A stretch of DNA of 64,000 nt, from positions 1,220,080-1,284,079 of the forward strand of contig JAJFZO010000469.1 of the NCBI GenBank assembly GCA_021397835.1. The letters run 5' to 3'. A program made the translations under genes and the position numbers. This stretch comes from Moringa oleifera. Its lineage: Eukaryota > Streptophyta > Magnoliopsida > Brassicales > Moringaceae. Position 1 is the first letter of the stretch; the number at the start of each line of letters is the position of its first letter. The notes below the pieces were generated by a model, which was not told the origin of the DNA, did not search any database, and saw only the letters and a program-made list of their open reading frames with translations. Of this stretch, positions 35,329-48,299 are shown one piece after another.

Positions 35329-38300
35329 TCAGAAAGATTGAGTGAAAAACATGGAGAGTTTCTTCCAATCCCAGGAATCCATGTTCGGGGACATGACAGC
35401 AGCACCCACAGCCAATGCAATGACAGCAAAGGCCATGCTTTTCATGCATCCATTGCTACGTGATAGCCTTCCCAACAGCAGCTTACAGTACTTGTCTGCA
35501 TCCCTGTAGAGTGCTTGTTTAGTAGCATCAGCTCCACCAGCCATTGCTTTCTCATTCTATGGGCAAACATAACAATAAAAAAAAAAATCACATAATGTGC
35601 TGAAAATTGATGCACTGATGGCTTTGTAAAATATCTTAAAGAGATACCTTCTGCCTAAAATTCTTTACAGTTTCCCTCAGAGGACCAAGAGGAGAAAGTT
35701 TTGCTGAATGCTCCTTCCATTCCTCTGAAAGTTTTTTCAGAATAGCAACACTGGCTTCTATATTGTCATGATAAACCTTATCCTGTTTAAGTCCATTTTC
35801 CAACAATTAGTGAACTCAAACAGTATGAAGCATAGAAAGGCAAAAATAATAATAATAATAATAAGAGAAAATAATCCTATACGAAAAAAGGTGCATATAT
35901 TAGCTCACCCACTGCTTCCAGCAATCAGCATGTTGGGTCAAACACCAGATGACTATCCCAGCTGCTTCCTTGGATAACTCAGGAGTGCCTGCGGGAAACA
36001 ACTATGCTCAACCAATGCTTTAAACATGATTTTGCCTACTTCTAAGGCCCAGAGAAAGAAACAGAGAGAGACAGAGAGAAGCAGAAGAAGAAAAAGAGAG
36101 AGAGTGAAATAAGTTAGCATACTTTCTCCGGCCGCTTTGAGGGCAAAACTGAATGTCTGCTGTGAAACTTGTTTCATTGCTTTGCTTCCAGGAGAACCAG
36201 CAAGAGCAACCTCTTTGAGTGTGGGATATATGGCCTCAAACCTTTCAGTAGCCTGCATGAAACACCACATTCAAAAGAATGAAAAAGCTGATTCATATAC
36301 CTTCAAACACAATACTGCAAGTGCCTCTATGATAATACCTACCTTGACTCTAGCTGAAGATGTAGGGAAGGTAACTCGCAGTAGTATCTCAAATGAAGAA
36401 GGTGGGATCAAACGCTCCCCCTTTCTAACAGCACCATTTACCAAGATTGGTCTAGCTTTGGGACTAGACAAGATCCTGAAAAATATGGAAAAGCAAAACA
36501 ATTTCGTAAACAGAGAAAAAACAGGAAATGAAAGAGAACAAACTACAAAAGCCTTCATACTTCTCGACTAGCTGCAAAATCAGATCCCTGGCCTGCGGAT
36601 TACAACTTTTCCCATTAAAAGTAGGCAGAAGGTTATGTGACCATGAGTACAACCCCACAGCTAGGTCTCCTTGGGAGGCCTACACAAGAAATTATCAATA
36701 CATCATATCGGAAGCATGTTAAACGGGAAAAAGAAAGAGCGAGCTAATGCATCCTTGGCCTACACTTACCTGAAGCATCATCCATACAAGAACTGGAAGT
36801 TTATCCTGCCCCTGGTACTTTGAATTTTCCCTCAGTGTTGGCAATACACTAGTTAAAGCATCAGGTTTCCGCCGCAATACCATTGCCAAAACCACAAATA
36901 TTGCAACCTGCCATGTGAACATGCCAATTCTACATCAATATGTTATGAATCAAATATTTGTAAATTTACATGACTATACATGATTAAAGAGAGCTTACAT
37001 GTGAGACGCGAAGTAATTATCTTCACAAGAAAGGAAAAAAAAAAAGGCACATGGTAATCTTACAATTTTGATCATTTGGACAAAGATCACAGGATAAAGG
37101 ACATGCAAGCGGAACCTATTATATAAAAGTAAAAAATCTAAAAGAACCAGGCTAAATCCAAAACACTAAAGAACTTAAGAACTTAAAATAAAACCTTGAA
37201 GCCTCAATGGGTTCTTTCCAACCATGAAGGAAAGTGGTCATGAACAAACAACAACAGAAGAATAAAAGACTTCAGCCACAGAGGACCTATGACTTGAAAA
37301 GCATAGGTCCAATGAAGCACAGTTATATAGCATATACACATACAATTCCCCACTCTGAACAAAGGAACCAAATACCAGCAATAAGAAGAAAGTTCTTGGA
37401 AGGAATTACAATTGTATTGAAAGAACAGAAATAAGACAACATAAAGCAGCAAAATATATATAGACAAATTGCAAACACTCAAGTCAACAGCACAGAAAAA
37501 GTAACAAAACATGCATAAAAAATTCATGTCACCTGAGATTTTGATGATGCTTGCTGCCCACCCTTCTTAGAGCCCTTGGCACCAGCTTGTTGGCTAGCAA
37601 AGTCTGCAAGAATGCTGTCTAAAGACCATAATACAAAGGAACCAAGTGCCTCAAGAGAACGTTGGTTGATCCAATCAACTGAAGTCTTATAAACAGCATC
37701 AGAAATATGAGAAAGTGGGATCTGTTGAAAAACAGATTAACTTATTAGGCCAGAGGAATGGAGTGCAAATGAGAGTGGAAATCAACAGCTATGCAATGTG
37801 AAAACATAAAAAGACAATCAAAAGATGTCTGCAAATATGAGTAACTGAAACTTAAAATGCAAAATCAACCATCAAAGACCCTCTGACATTCCATTTGGTT
37901 CATTATCCAAAAATGAAAAGCATCAGGAAATAAGTAAGAGGAGAGCAAAAGGGAAGGGAAAATCCTTTGCACTATGTTTACTTCAAGAGTAAGGAATAGA
38001 GAGATGGTAAATGTTATCCTTAGAAAGATTTTGTCAAGATCTTGCCTGTCTGAAGAAAAAAAATCCTACTTGAACACAGGAGCCAATGTAAAAAAGTTTT
38101 CTACTACTTTTCAGTCTCTTTCTTTCAACTTCTTTCCCTTCCCTCCTCAAGTTGATGGAAAGAAGAAGAAAGAGAACCCACTTCAACTCAGCCGATTGTT
38201 AATCTCAACCAAACTGGGGCCACAATACAAGTACTTTTCCTATGATCCAGGAAGGGAAACTTCTCCCTCCCCTTTTCGTCAAAGACAAGGAAAAGTAAAA

Positions 38301-39477
38301 TACAGCAAGCATCTAATAGCACATTATCCTCCCAAAAAAACACATTCACAACAGAAACATGGAACTCAGAAAGAGCCTCACATATCATTTACATGAGAGG
38401 TCTTACAGACGAATTCAAGTGTAAAACAACCAGCTGTATTATCTACAATATTGAGTAAATCAAATAGAAATGCACAATTCATTCCACATTCTGACTCCAG
38501 CTTCGATTGAGTACATTTTGGCAACTTTCATTATCCTTTTGACTTAAATTGATCAGAATAATGCAACCATAGAATTAGAAAAATCTCAAAATAAGTAAAA
38601 ATACTTCAAATATATATATACTCTGTCATTACTCACATCGGCCATCTTCACCACGGGACTTTCCCTGAAAATCTTCACCCAGGGGAACTGCGCCGCTGTC
38701 ACTGCAGAAAAAGCCCTCCCGAAATAATCCGCAAACCTCATCAACTGTATCTCCTGCTGCGCCCCATAAGATTCCTGCTCTCAAGAAAAAATAAATAAAT
38801 AAATAAAATTCCGTTATTTAATTAAGAAAAAAAAAGACATTTTTTCTATAAGTTAAAAAGCATAATATGTATAAGCAGAAAGACAAAATTTTAAATTAAC
38901 TAATTAAGCAAGACAAATAACATAAATTGCAGTTTACTTTAACTTAAATCTTAAAACCAACAGATCAACCCAAATTGCATGTTCATGTGCTTACCGATAT
39001 CTCGGCGAGGAAAGCGGCGAGATCAGCTGCATCGATCTTGGCAGCAGCATCAGCGACGGTCACCTTGGGCTTCTTTGGCTTCTTAGGCTTAGCCTTCTTG
39101 GCATCCTCCGCCTTCCCATTCTCCTTTGCCGCATTATCCGAGTCACTATCATCATCCTCGTCGTCGGATCGGTGCTTCGATCGCACCGGAGGGACATCAT
39201 CCAATGCGGCGGCAGCTATCTGCGCCTCAAGGATTCGGCGGCGGCGATCCTCAGACTGCTTCTCAAGGGAATGGAAAACGTTGTCGCCGTTAGCTAGAGT
39301 CCCGTTAGGTACGAGCTTGCCATTGTTAGGATTGGCGACGGCACCCTCAGACTTGGGCTTCCGCTGTCGCTTGGCATATGTGACTTTTTGCCAGCCATGG
39401 TCAACGCTGCCATTGCTGGTACTGTGAGCATTGATCTCGAGGTTACTTTGGATTGCTTCGACAGCCTCCATGGTCAT
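35329..39477 (-). CDS. TMEM214/DUF2359-like membrane protein (At1g70770-like)
   Basis: Ten exons on the minus strand: 39477-38995, 38774-38637, 37721-37533, 36907-36770, 36679-36561, 36475-36343, 36252-36123, 35988-35909, 35782-35648, 35556-35329. All junctions are GT-AG and in phase, giving about 590 residues. The N-terminal part holds DHGWQKVTYAKRQRK, an acidic DDEDDDSDSD stretch and a Lys/Pro-rich linker. The middle has VAIFVVLAMVLRRKPDAL and VGLYSWSHNLLP, strongly conserved in this plant family as I recall it. Near the C-terminus SMAFAVIALAVGAAVM is a likely membrane anchor. The animal relative TMEM214 is an ER membrane protein; the plant role is unsettled. A second ATG (39471) two codons in is an equally good start. 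Confidence 0.9.
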
Positions 39478-40039
39478 TCGGTTTCCCTTCTCTTTCAGGT
39501 CTTTTTTTCTTCTTTATAAGTTCAACGAGAAACCAAAAAGAAATCTTCCTTTCGCTTTTGAAAGAGAGAGAGGGAGAGAAATGAGGGGAAGAACAGGCTG
39601 GGGAGAGAAATGAGGAGGAGGCTATAAAGAGCTTGACTTCGAGAAATAGACCTCTGTTTTGGGCACTAATTACCGGTAGTGCCAAATCTCCATTGGCATT
39701 TACACACCTACTACACGCCTCAACTCTCCATATACTAAAAATATCTGCTCGTGAATAGTTTTCCTTTTTTATCCTTTCCTTTTGATTTTCCTACCAGTTT
39801 TGAATATTGACTATCTACTTTTTAAAAAATAAATAAAATACTAAAAAAATAAATTAGTTTTTAATTGAAATAAATTAATTTAAATTAATTTATAATTCAA
39901 CAAATAAAAACATATTTTTTATTTTTTTAATGAAACAGAGAAGAAGACGGAGTTGGTTGGAAGGCGGGTGTAGTCGTTTTTGAACGGACACCAGCAGTAG
40001 ATGAGTAGCCATTTTATGGTCAAAACCAAAACAAACCCC

Positions 40040-40063
40040 AAAAAAAAAAAAAAAAAAAAAAAA
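40040..40063 (+). repeat. A24 homopolymer
   Basis: Twenty-four consecutive A. The preceding 100 bases are GC-richer than the surroundings, so a small retroposed sequence is possible, but no flanking duplication was found. Confidence 0.85.
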
Positions 40064-40430
40064 GAAAAGGAAGCAGCCACGGACCACTACGTCTAATAAT
40101 GCATGATGAGGAGGGGGATATTTTTTACTTTAATTTTATTTAACAATAAAATTTGTATAATATTAATAAAATTTATGAAATTACAAAAAGTATGAATAAA
40201 ATATATAAAAATTTAAAACTCATGCTAATTATTTATCAATATATTTATTTTTTCATTATTTTTCATCCATAAGTGATCATTTTTTTCTATTTAAAATTCA
40301 ACATCATAAATTTCATTGATTATATTTTTTAAAAAAATTAAAGTATACTTCTATTTTAATTTAAATTATAATATTTTTATTGACTAACTTAAAAATAATT
40401 CAAATAAAAACTTTACCAATATAAATGTAA

Positions 40431-40460
40431 AATATATATAAATATATATATATATATATT
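40431..40460 (+). repeat. (AT)n microsatellite
   Basis: Nearly uninterrupted AT dinucleotides over about 30 bases. Confidence 0.9.
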
Positions 40461-43294
40461 TAATACTAAAAGATTATGAAATTTTTTGCGAAAACAGTTT
40501 AAATATTTTTATATTTAAAAAATTCAATCAAATTTGTAATTTGAATATTTTTAATTTTTTAATTTTTAATAAATTTGAAATTAAAATAAATTAAAATATG
40601 TAAATTAATTTAATTTATAATTTAAAATAAAAAATCAAGATTTTTTTATTCACCCTAAATATTATTATAATATTTTTATTTTCCAAAAAAAATGTTTTAA
40701 ATATTATTATAAGGTTTTCATTTTGCCAATAAAAAGGCATTATTAAAAGACATTTAAACATTTAAATCAATACCATGTGAGGGTCGATAAAGGAACATGC
40801 ATATATTAATATAGAGTGCAAATTGTCAAACACTGCACTATTTATAGATTCAAATGGCTTCCAACTAAAATATTAGATTTCTCTTTGAGTGCTTTCTTTG
40901 TTGTTTAAATTAAACTAATATTATTTTATAATTAATATAATGAACTTTGGTCAGAGAAAAAAATGAATGAAACGGGGAAGTTTTGCTTTAAAGCAACTCA
41001 ATGGATTGTTTATAAGATTATGTGCATGGATCTTCCGCTTGGGAAAGATCGTGATCTGTTGTTATTAATTAAACAGATCACGACTTTTGAATTTAAAAAT
41101 TTTAAAAATTAATTCTTTTTAATGTGGATTTTTAAGATTTTGACATTGAAAATAAATTTATATATATATGTGTTATATTTTTTCAATTTTCAATTTTCAA
41201 TTTATTTATTTTAAAAAATTAAAAATTAAAAAAAAATTGAAGATTTGTTTTCAAAAATGACATTGAAAGTTATAGTTCATAATTTTTTAATTATTTTTTA
41301 TAAAAATAAAAAAATTTATAATTTATAATGTAAACTTTTAACTTGGAGCAATAAGTAACTGACATTACAAGTTTTTATTTAATTTAAGTATATGTTGATT
41401 TTTTTAATTAAATTTTATTTTTTATTAAAATTTATAAAAAAATAAATATTAAAATTTATTATGTAAATTTTTAATGTTGATTAGCCGATAATCAATGTTA
41501 AAGATTAATATATATTTTTTAAAAAATATTGCATTAATTTAAATATTTATTTTTAAAAAAATTTTAGATGTGAGTTTTAAAATCGGTTTTTATATCATTT
41601 TTATTTTTAATTTTTTTCATATTCATAAATTACAATTTATTTTATAAAGAAGAATTGATGTCTATTTCTTTAACTGTTCGTTGGTCTGTTTTCGTGATTG
41701 TTGGATGCTTATTCGTGATTGCCCTTTATTTTTTATTATCAATTGATCTTTGGATTGATTCCTTCCTCCCTTAATGTTAATCTTATGTTCCTCTTTTCTT
41801 GATCAGTTGCTCCTCCAAGATGTCTCTCTTTTTTATACCTTTTTATTAGCGGGTGCCTATTGGTGATTGGCTTTCGATTTTTGAATTTTAAAATATTGTA
41901 GGTATTAAAAATATATTTTTAAATTTTACATTATCAAAAGTTTTAAAAAATTATAAAAATAATTATAAATCAAAAATTATTTAAATTTGAAAAATATATT
42001 TGAGATAAGGTGCATAATTTATTTGAATCAATTTTGAGATATTTTAATAATAAAAATATTATTAAATTTATATAATTTAAATCAAATTTAAAATTTAAAA
42101 TAAATTAAAAATTTAAACGTTTGAGAAAATTAAATGATGATATTTAAATCAAAATTCAAATAAAGTTCAAGATTTATTTTTGATATTTATCCTCACATTA
42201 ATTATATTGTATTCTTTATATAAAATAAAAAGAACAGATGATCAGATAAAATAAAATAAAATGAGATAAAATAAGATAAAATAAGATAATTATAAAATTA
42301 ATAAAAATAAATTAAAAATAAAATAAAAATATGATAAAATAAATAATAAAAAATATATACCATGAATAAGATCGGGTATGATAAAATTGTTATTATCATT
42401 ATAAATAAATTTCATTACCATAAGAAAACATTAGAAAAGTTTGGTAGTTAACGTTGGAATTCAAAGTCGAAGAGAATGTTGTAATATCATACAAAATTAA
42501 TGTGAAAAATTTAGAAAACATGTTAAAGATTTATTTTAAAGTAAATATTGTTTATTTTAAATTTTAAATAAATATTGATTGATAAAAATAATTAAATTAA
42601 ATATTATAAAAAATTAAAAATTGAAAATACAAATTTGACTTAAAATTTTTTATAAATACAAAAAAATATTTAAATTATCATTATAAAAAATTTTAAATTT
42701 ATTTACTATCAAAAATATATTTTTTAAAAAAATTACTGTCAAATTTTTTAAAAAAAAGTTATGTATGTCTAATTTTATTTAATCGACCTAAAATAGATCC
42801 CTCGCTACTACTCGTTATACTAAAAAAATGAGTTAAAAATTATTCAATGGATTTACTTGAAATAAAATATAAAATTTATTTAAATTATTTTTAAAATATT
42901 TTATTAATAAAAATATATTTAATCTTTAATAGTAGCTTAAATCAAGTCAATTTAATTATTTTTTATTAAATTTTATTTAGAAATTTATTTAAAATTTAAA
43001 ATAAAAATTATTTTATGTTATTTAAATACAAAGGTTGTTTTCCTGCCTGGTGTAAAAACAAAAAATAAAAACATATTTAAAATGTGTCCAGTCTGTCAGT
43101 TATGGATTTTTTTTCCATGCACCAACTTAAAGCAAGAGGGGTAATATTGTCAATCATAATTCAGATACAACTCATCCAGATTATTTCTCACGTTTATCAC
43201 GAAGTGTGAAAATGGCAAAGGAATGGACCATATATCTTTAATATAAACTGGGTGTCAGGATGTCCTAATTTTTACTCTATTTTTGGTCTCTTCA

Positions 43295-43432
43295 ATGGCC
43301 AGTGCTGTGTTTGCTGGGCCACGAGATGGAGCCATTGGAGGGGATCGGCGTTCCATGAAGCCCATTTGGATTCAAAGCCTGATTGATGACTACATCAGAG
43401 AAAGAGGAGACCAGGAAGGAAGGGGCAGTTAA
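43295..43432 (+). other. 45-codon small ORF in the BCCIP promoter/5' region
   Basis: ATG GCC AGT at 43295 opens a 45-codon frame (start MASAVFAGPRDG, end DQEGRGS) closed by TAA. Its composition is balanced, unlike the A/T-rich DNA just upstream. No family is recognised. It could be an upstream ORF of the BCCIP transcript, a separate microprotein, or chance. Confidence 0.3.
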
Positions 43433-43460
43433 AACTCAGAAAGGAGGGAGAGCCTCTGAT

Positions 43461-43469
43461 AAACCCTAG
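43461..43469. promoter_or_regulatory. Telo-box-like element with nearby site II motifs
   Basis: AAACCCTAG occurs about 160 bases before the presumed 5'UTR donor. GGGCC (43316) and GCCCAT (TGGGC on the other strand, near 43359) lie upstream. Telo-box plus site II is a known pairing in promoters of plant translation and ribosome-biogenesis genes, which suits a BCP1/BCCIP-type gene. Confidence 0.45.
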
Positions 43470-43513
43470 GCCTAACACCAAAACGGCCAGGATTGTGGTC
43501 GTATCAGTTTGTT

Positions 43514-43570
43514 ATGCCCGCACTTTGCTCTCTTTGTTCTGTAGGCTATTCAGCTGGAAGGCGCATGTGA
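43514..43570 (+). other. Putative 18-codon upstream ORF
   Basis: ATG at 43514 runs in frame MPALCSLCSVGYSAGRRM to TGA at 43568, inside the presumed 5'UTR exon of BCCIP. Its last codon pair is ATG-TGA, so a start-stop element overlaps its end. Whether it is transcribed depends on the unmapped start site. Confidence 0.35.
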
Positions 43571-44866
43571 TCATTTGAGCTGGTTTGCTGTCATTGATTG
43601 CAACCGTTCTTTGATTCAATTTGGTACGTCCATGTCTCTCTTATGCAATTGGGATGCTTGCTTCTTTCTGTACGTTGTCTTTAATTGCTCGTATATGTCT
43701 ACTCTCTTCCTTGGAGTTGATATGAGCTGCTCCTTACTCCGACGATCGTTTTTGAGCAATCTGTTCACGTGATAGATAAAGAGTACCGGATTGCTTGGGG
43801 GAGCTGTTCGTTTCTTCGCTTCTTTCATTTTTTTTGTTACATGAGTATGTTTTATCTAGTTCCACGGGATCCCTTTATTGGGTTCTGACTCTGTGCTATG
43901 AGTTTGTTAACTAGTTTAATGATTAGCTAGCTCGGAATTTTATAGCGGATTGGTTGGTTGGTGAGAAGATTGAGAAAGAGAAATGTTTGTATAGGCAGAA
44001 CTTTTAGAATTTCCAGGTCCTAAATAGCCAGAGAGAAAATTTCTTTGCGAAACTCCCTACAGTGAAACTGGTGAACTTTTAACATCTTCCTTGGACACCT
44101 CCTTCAGTAAATGCTGCGGGTGTGATCAATAAAAGAGCCTGCTTTTCTGGTACTTGGCGACTGAAATTACAGAGCATAATGCTTGTGATTCCATATTTCT
44201 TACTTTTGAGTGCTGGACTACTTCAACAGCAGGGAAGACATGTAAATTTAGGGTAGTTTAGGCATCATAAATTAGTGTAAGATGTTATAGGAGTACCTAG
44301 GGATATTAGGGTTTATTAAGTTGGTTTTAGGTCATCAGTTAGTAGCTCTCTACTTAGCACTCTAATCCTAGCAAGACGACAAAATCTATCTTGCTTGGAT
44401 TTGTATTGTGAAATCTCTCTCTCTCTCTCTATCTGCTTCATTAGTCTTTATTTGTTTCCTTAAGGTTTAATTTTTTTAACTCACTCTCTATGTGCTATGT
44501 ACCAATATTTCTGGTGTTTTCTGGCCTTCTTTCTATGGCGAATAAATGCATTACAAATGCTCATCAAAAGCTTCAAATGACATTTTAAACATCTAGTAAT
44601 TTAGTTGTTTCTTGCACTGTATGTTATCTAGTTAGTTAATTTGAGATTTTTTTTGCTCCTTGCCTTCTCCCTTTTTTATTTTTATTTTTTAATTTTCTTT
44701 GGAACCTAAGGTTATGCTGGTTGTTCTAAAGTTTAATAATTTTGATTAACTTTAGCGGGCGATTGAACTTTCGTGTGATATATGGTGATATCTCAACAGC
44801 AGTGAAATAGTGAAACCCTTTTACCCACTGAACTTTTCTTGGATTTTGACTGCACAGAATAAGGAG

Positions 44867-47854
44867 ATGCCTCGAAGGCCTACAAGGCCTCGCAGATTGT
44901 TGAAATCTCAGCCCTTAACCTTCTCTCCATTTGCTCGTTCTCTTGCTTATGCTGCCTCTACTTACATGAACAAGCATCAAATGTCTGATTCCAGAGCCCA
45001 CAGGAAATCTGCCCAAAAATCCGCTGGTAAGTCGATTCCTTCATCATCTAAGGGAGCAGTCATTCGGCATTCTATCTGTTTGAAATCTAAATGCTTTGAG
45101 ATGTACTTTTTTTTTGTGTCCTCCTTAAGATAATGGGTTTGCTAAGAAGGCTGTAAAAGAGAAGGACGAACAATCTGAGTCATCTGAGGAAGAAGACCTT
45201 GAGGTAAGCACTTACTAATGTGTTATTATTAATTATGTATTCAGACTTGCTTAAGCAAATGAAATTCCTTTGTTAATAGTCATTGTCATTTCGTGTTGAT
45301 TAGCTTCTATTTAACTTGAATTTTGTCTTTTTGAAGAATATTGTCCAAGCAGACTTTGAGTTCTTTGATCCGAAGCCCGAAGACTTTCATGGTGTGAAGA
45401 CCTTGCTGCAGACTTATCTTGATGATAAGCAGTGGGATTTAAGTGGTTTTGTTGATTTGATATTGGGACAGACCACAGTAGGGACTGTTGTCAAAGTAGT
45501 GGATGATGAAGATAATGGAATTTTCTCTGTCATTACAGCTCTTAACTTAGCAAGATATAAGGCAAGTAACTTAAAATGTAAAATTTCCTTCTCTTCATGG
45601 TTGCAATGATCAGCTGGTACGGACGCCTTCTTCATGCTTGGACATTTTATCTCTTAATTTGTCTGGTTCTATGAAGTGCAGGGTTGGGAAAGTTTGATAT
45701 GTGTTAAATCATAATTTGACTATTATATATGCTTCATTCAACGTTACATTGGATAGAACAATATGTTTTTAGAAGTGCCAGATGTCCAAACCTGTCAGGT
45801 TGGCAGTGCTTAGAATCTTTATGTGCGCTCTGATTATATTATCTTTGAGCTGTCCCTAGGCAGGATGTGTTAAATCATAATTTGACTATGATATATGCTC
45901 TATCAACATTACATGGGATAGAACAATATGTTTTTAGAAGTGCCAGATGTCCAAACCCATCAGGTTGGCAGTGCTTAGAATCTCTATGTGCGCTCTGATT
46001 ATATTATCTTTGAACTGTCCCGAAGCAGGATGCTATTTGAATTTGGGTAACTGGTCCTCTCTTGTGCAGGGTCTCAACTGACTCATGGTTGGTAACTGGC
46101 TTGTTACTGTAATGACTATGGTGAACTGATCTTCGTCTGTTTTAAGCAGTTGTTTCACTTACAGTGCTGATTTAACATGAAATTGGTCCTCACCAGGACA
46201 ACAAATGTATAATGGAGCTGAAGGACTTCCTCCTCAAGGTCTGCCACGAGAACGATGTCATGGGTGACTTGAGATTGCTTTTGGGAGAGCAAGCACAGAA
46301 TGTTGGTCTGTTGGTTTCTCATCGTGTGCTGAATCTTCCACCCCAACTTCTACCTCCCCTTTACGATGCCCTCTTTGATGAAGTATCATGGGCTGTACAA
46401 GATGAGGTTAGATGACAGTATTTTCCAGATGAGGGAGCTTGAAAAGTATATCTAATTTTTGACCCCTCGGACAAGACCCTGTCCCAAACTTATACTTCCA
46501 TCTTTCACCTTATGTAGCCAACAGAAGAGCTCCGGAATTCCTTTTACTTCAAGTTTTATGTGTTGGTCAGTAAAGTTTACAAGGTATAACAGCTTCTTCT
46601 GCATGGTCATACTTTTATATTGGTTTCTGTATGATTTAGTGGTGGTTTCGGTGGTCTCTCCCCTTTATGATTTTTGGATGGAAAAATACAGCTTAAGAAT
46701 GGTGACCAGAGAAAAAAGTCAGACACTGATGAGGCAATAATATATATTAAGCCTGAAGATGAAATTTTTCACAAGGTATCAACTTTCTAATACTTGTAAT
46801 TTTAATATTCCGATCATCTCATAATTTCTACTTAACCACTTTTATAATTATTCCTCTTCTTCCAAATACATTTCAGCTTAGCTCGTGTTCCTTCACTTTC
46901 CCTTTGCATACCCAGTTGGTTACAACTCAGGAGGCAAGTCCAACTGCTCTTTGCCGAAATTGCTTTGCTAACAAGAGCCTGACGGGATTAATTTAAAACT
47001 CAGACCTACTGATCTATCTATCTATAGTGGAAGTTCTCGGTGGACATATTACTTATCTTTTTTCTTTTCTTCTCCTTTAATATGTATGGATAAGGTGCAT
47101 TAGCCTAGGTCCTTTTCAATTGTGGTGCAAACCACATATTAGCATAGTGAATTCCTCCTATGTTCAACATGAAGAGCGTATATTTGGAAAGTGTCAATTT
47201 TTTTATTAGCCTTCTCTTTTAAGTTTTGTTTTACTACGATTACCCTTGCTGTTACATTCAGTGTGGGTGAGAGAGACAAAAGGGGCACAGGGTCATATTT
47301 ACTGGTGGAGATCTTACTGTCTAAGAGTTGTAGCTAAGAGGTTTAGATTTTTCTGTGCTGTATGTAATTCGAGGTCATTGGTCTGACTTGCTCAAATAGA
47401 AACTTTACCGAGTTTCAGCGAAATATATGTGCTGCTTTTTTAATGGAATCGTCCTGTTAGAATAAAACAGCATAAATTTTTATAAGTTGCTGTTCCGGAA
47501 AAGTAATAAGTTAAGAAATTTTACCTGTCTGGAAGAGAATGTAAATTCTTTACTTGACACACATATGGATCCAATTGTACCTCTTTGTAATTTTTATTTT
47601 TCCTCCTTTCTAGTTCCTACAACTTCAATAACCTCTTTTAGTTACGTCTTCTTTTGTTTGGTTTATGTAATATAGATTGGCATCTTGGTTTGTTCTCAAG
47701 ACTGATCACTTGAATGACAGAAGTTTTTCCCTGATTTTCAATATTTTTTTTGCAGCTTCGTAATTACCGATTAACAGGGTTAGTCATGGCTGTAGAGGTG
47801 GACAAGATTTCCGCATTTCGAGAAGAGTTGAAGTCCTTTATTAATGAATCCTGA
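44867..47854 (+). CDS. BCCIP: BCCIP/BCP1 family protein (At2g44510-like)
   Basis: Coding exons: 44867-45026, 45130-45203, 45337-45561, 46197-46406, 46518-46583, 46692-46775, 46877-46933, 47756-47854. All are in phase, giving 324 residues, close to the family's usual size. The N-terminus is basic (MPRRPTRPRRLLK), then an acidic SESSEEEDLE, then the BCCIP domain from FEFFDPKPEDFHGVKTLL through VGLLVSHRVLNLPPQLLPPL to FYFKFYVLVSKVY and NYRLTGLVMAVEVDK. An acceptor at 44856-44857 and a good GTACGT donor at 43624 imply a 1.2-kb 5'UTR intron. BCCIP relatives are nuclear and act in genome maintenance; yeast Bcp1 chaperones ribosomal protein Rpl23. Introns after exons 3 and 7 have GC donors. Confidence 0.92.
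45701..46031 (+). repeat. 166-bp tandem duplication in a BCCIP intron
   Basis: GTGTTAAATCATAATTTGAC recurs at 45701 and 45867, and the following sequence matches almost base for base to GCAGGATG, with a handful of substitutions and small indels. It lies wholly inside the intron with the GC donor. Confidence 0.9.
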
Positions 47855-48299
47855 AACCCGTCAAGGAGCAACAGCTTTATAGGGTGGTAATCATATTTTT
47901 CCTTCCTGACATTTTTTCCCAGTCTTATATGTTGCTTCAAGAGGGCCACGTCGTTGTGATGTTTGTGGTGCAGTTTCCTTGTGCTTCTGGGAGGATCACC
48001 TGCTTCTGGAGTTTCCGTTTTGCAAGGCATCTTCCAGTTATCTAGGAATTTATGCATTGTAGGCATGTTCATCCTCTCTTTTTTGCTCTATCTGTAGACA
48101 AAGTAATGCGTTATTTGTTCTCAACTTTCCCTCTATTTTGTTCTCTTATCATTCAAAGATGTATTGGTTGTTGTATTGAGAGTTCATGCATAAATTTTGT
48201 GCCTGTAATAGTGACTGTTACTTTCAAAGAACTATTGATGTTTTAGGTAGGATTTCTTGATTTGATTTTTAATGCCCTGCAGGCATTTTGAATTCTTTC

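Larger units (their letters stand above)
39700..43250. other. AT-rich intergenic DNA, no gene seen
   Basis: Some 3.5 kb of A/T-rich sequence. It contains copies of the dispersed AT-rich repeat (about 40440-40640, 41880-42180, 42560-43020), a poly-A run and an AT microsatellite. A more balanced patch at 41650-41870 has no recognisable coding content. Confidence 0.5.

Noticed and set aside
38975..39427. 150-codon + frame over TMEM214-like exon 1
   Set aside because: Shadow of the real minus-strand exon, which splices correctly to nine further exons.
39431..39685. Frames on both strands just upstream of the TMEM214-like start
   Set aside because: Leader sequence with A/G-rich repeats; no conserved content.
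44240..44440. Solo LTR or TRIM in the BCCIP 5'UTR intron
   Set aside because: The wording is suggestive and ends in a CT run, but no terminal TG...CA or target duplication could be fixed.
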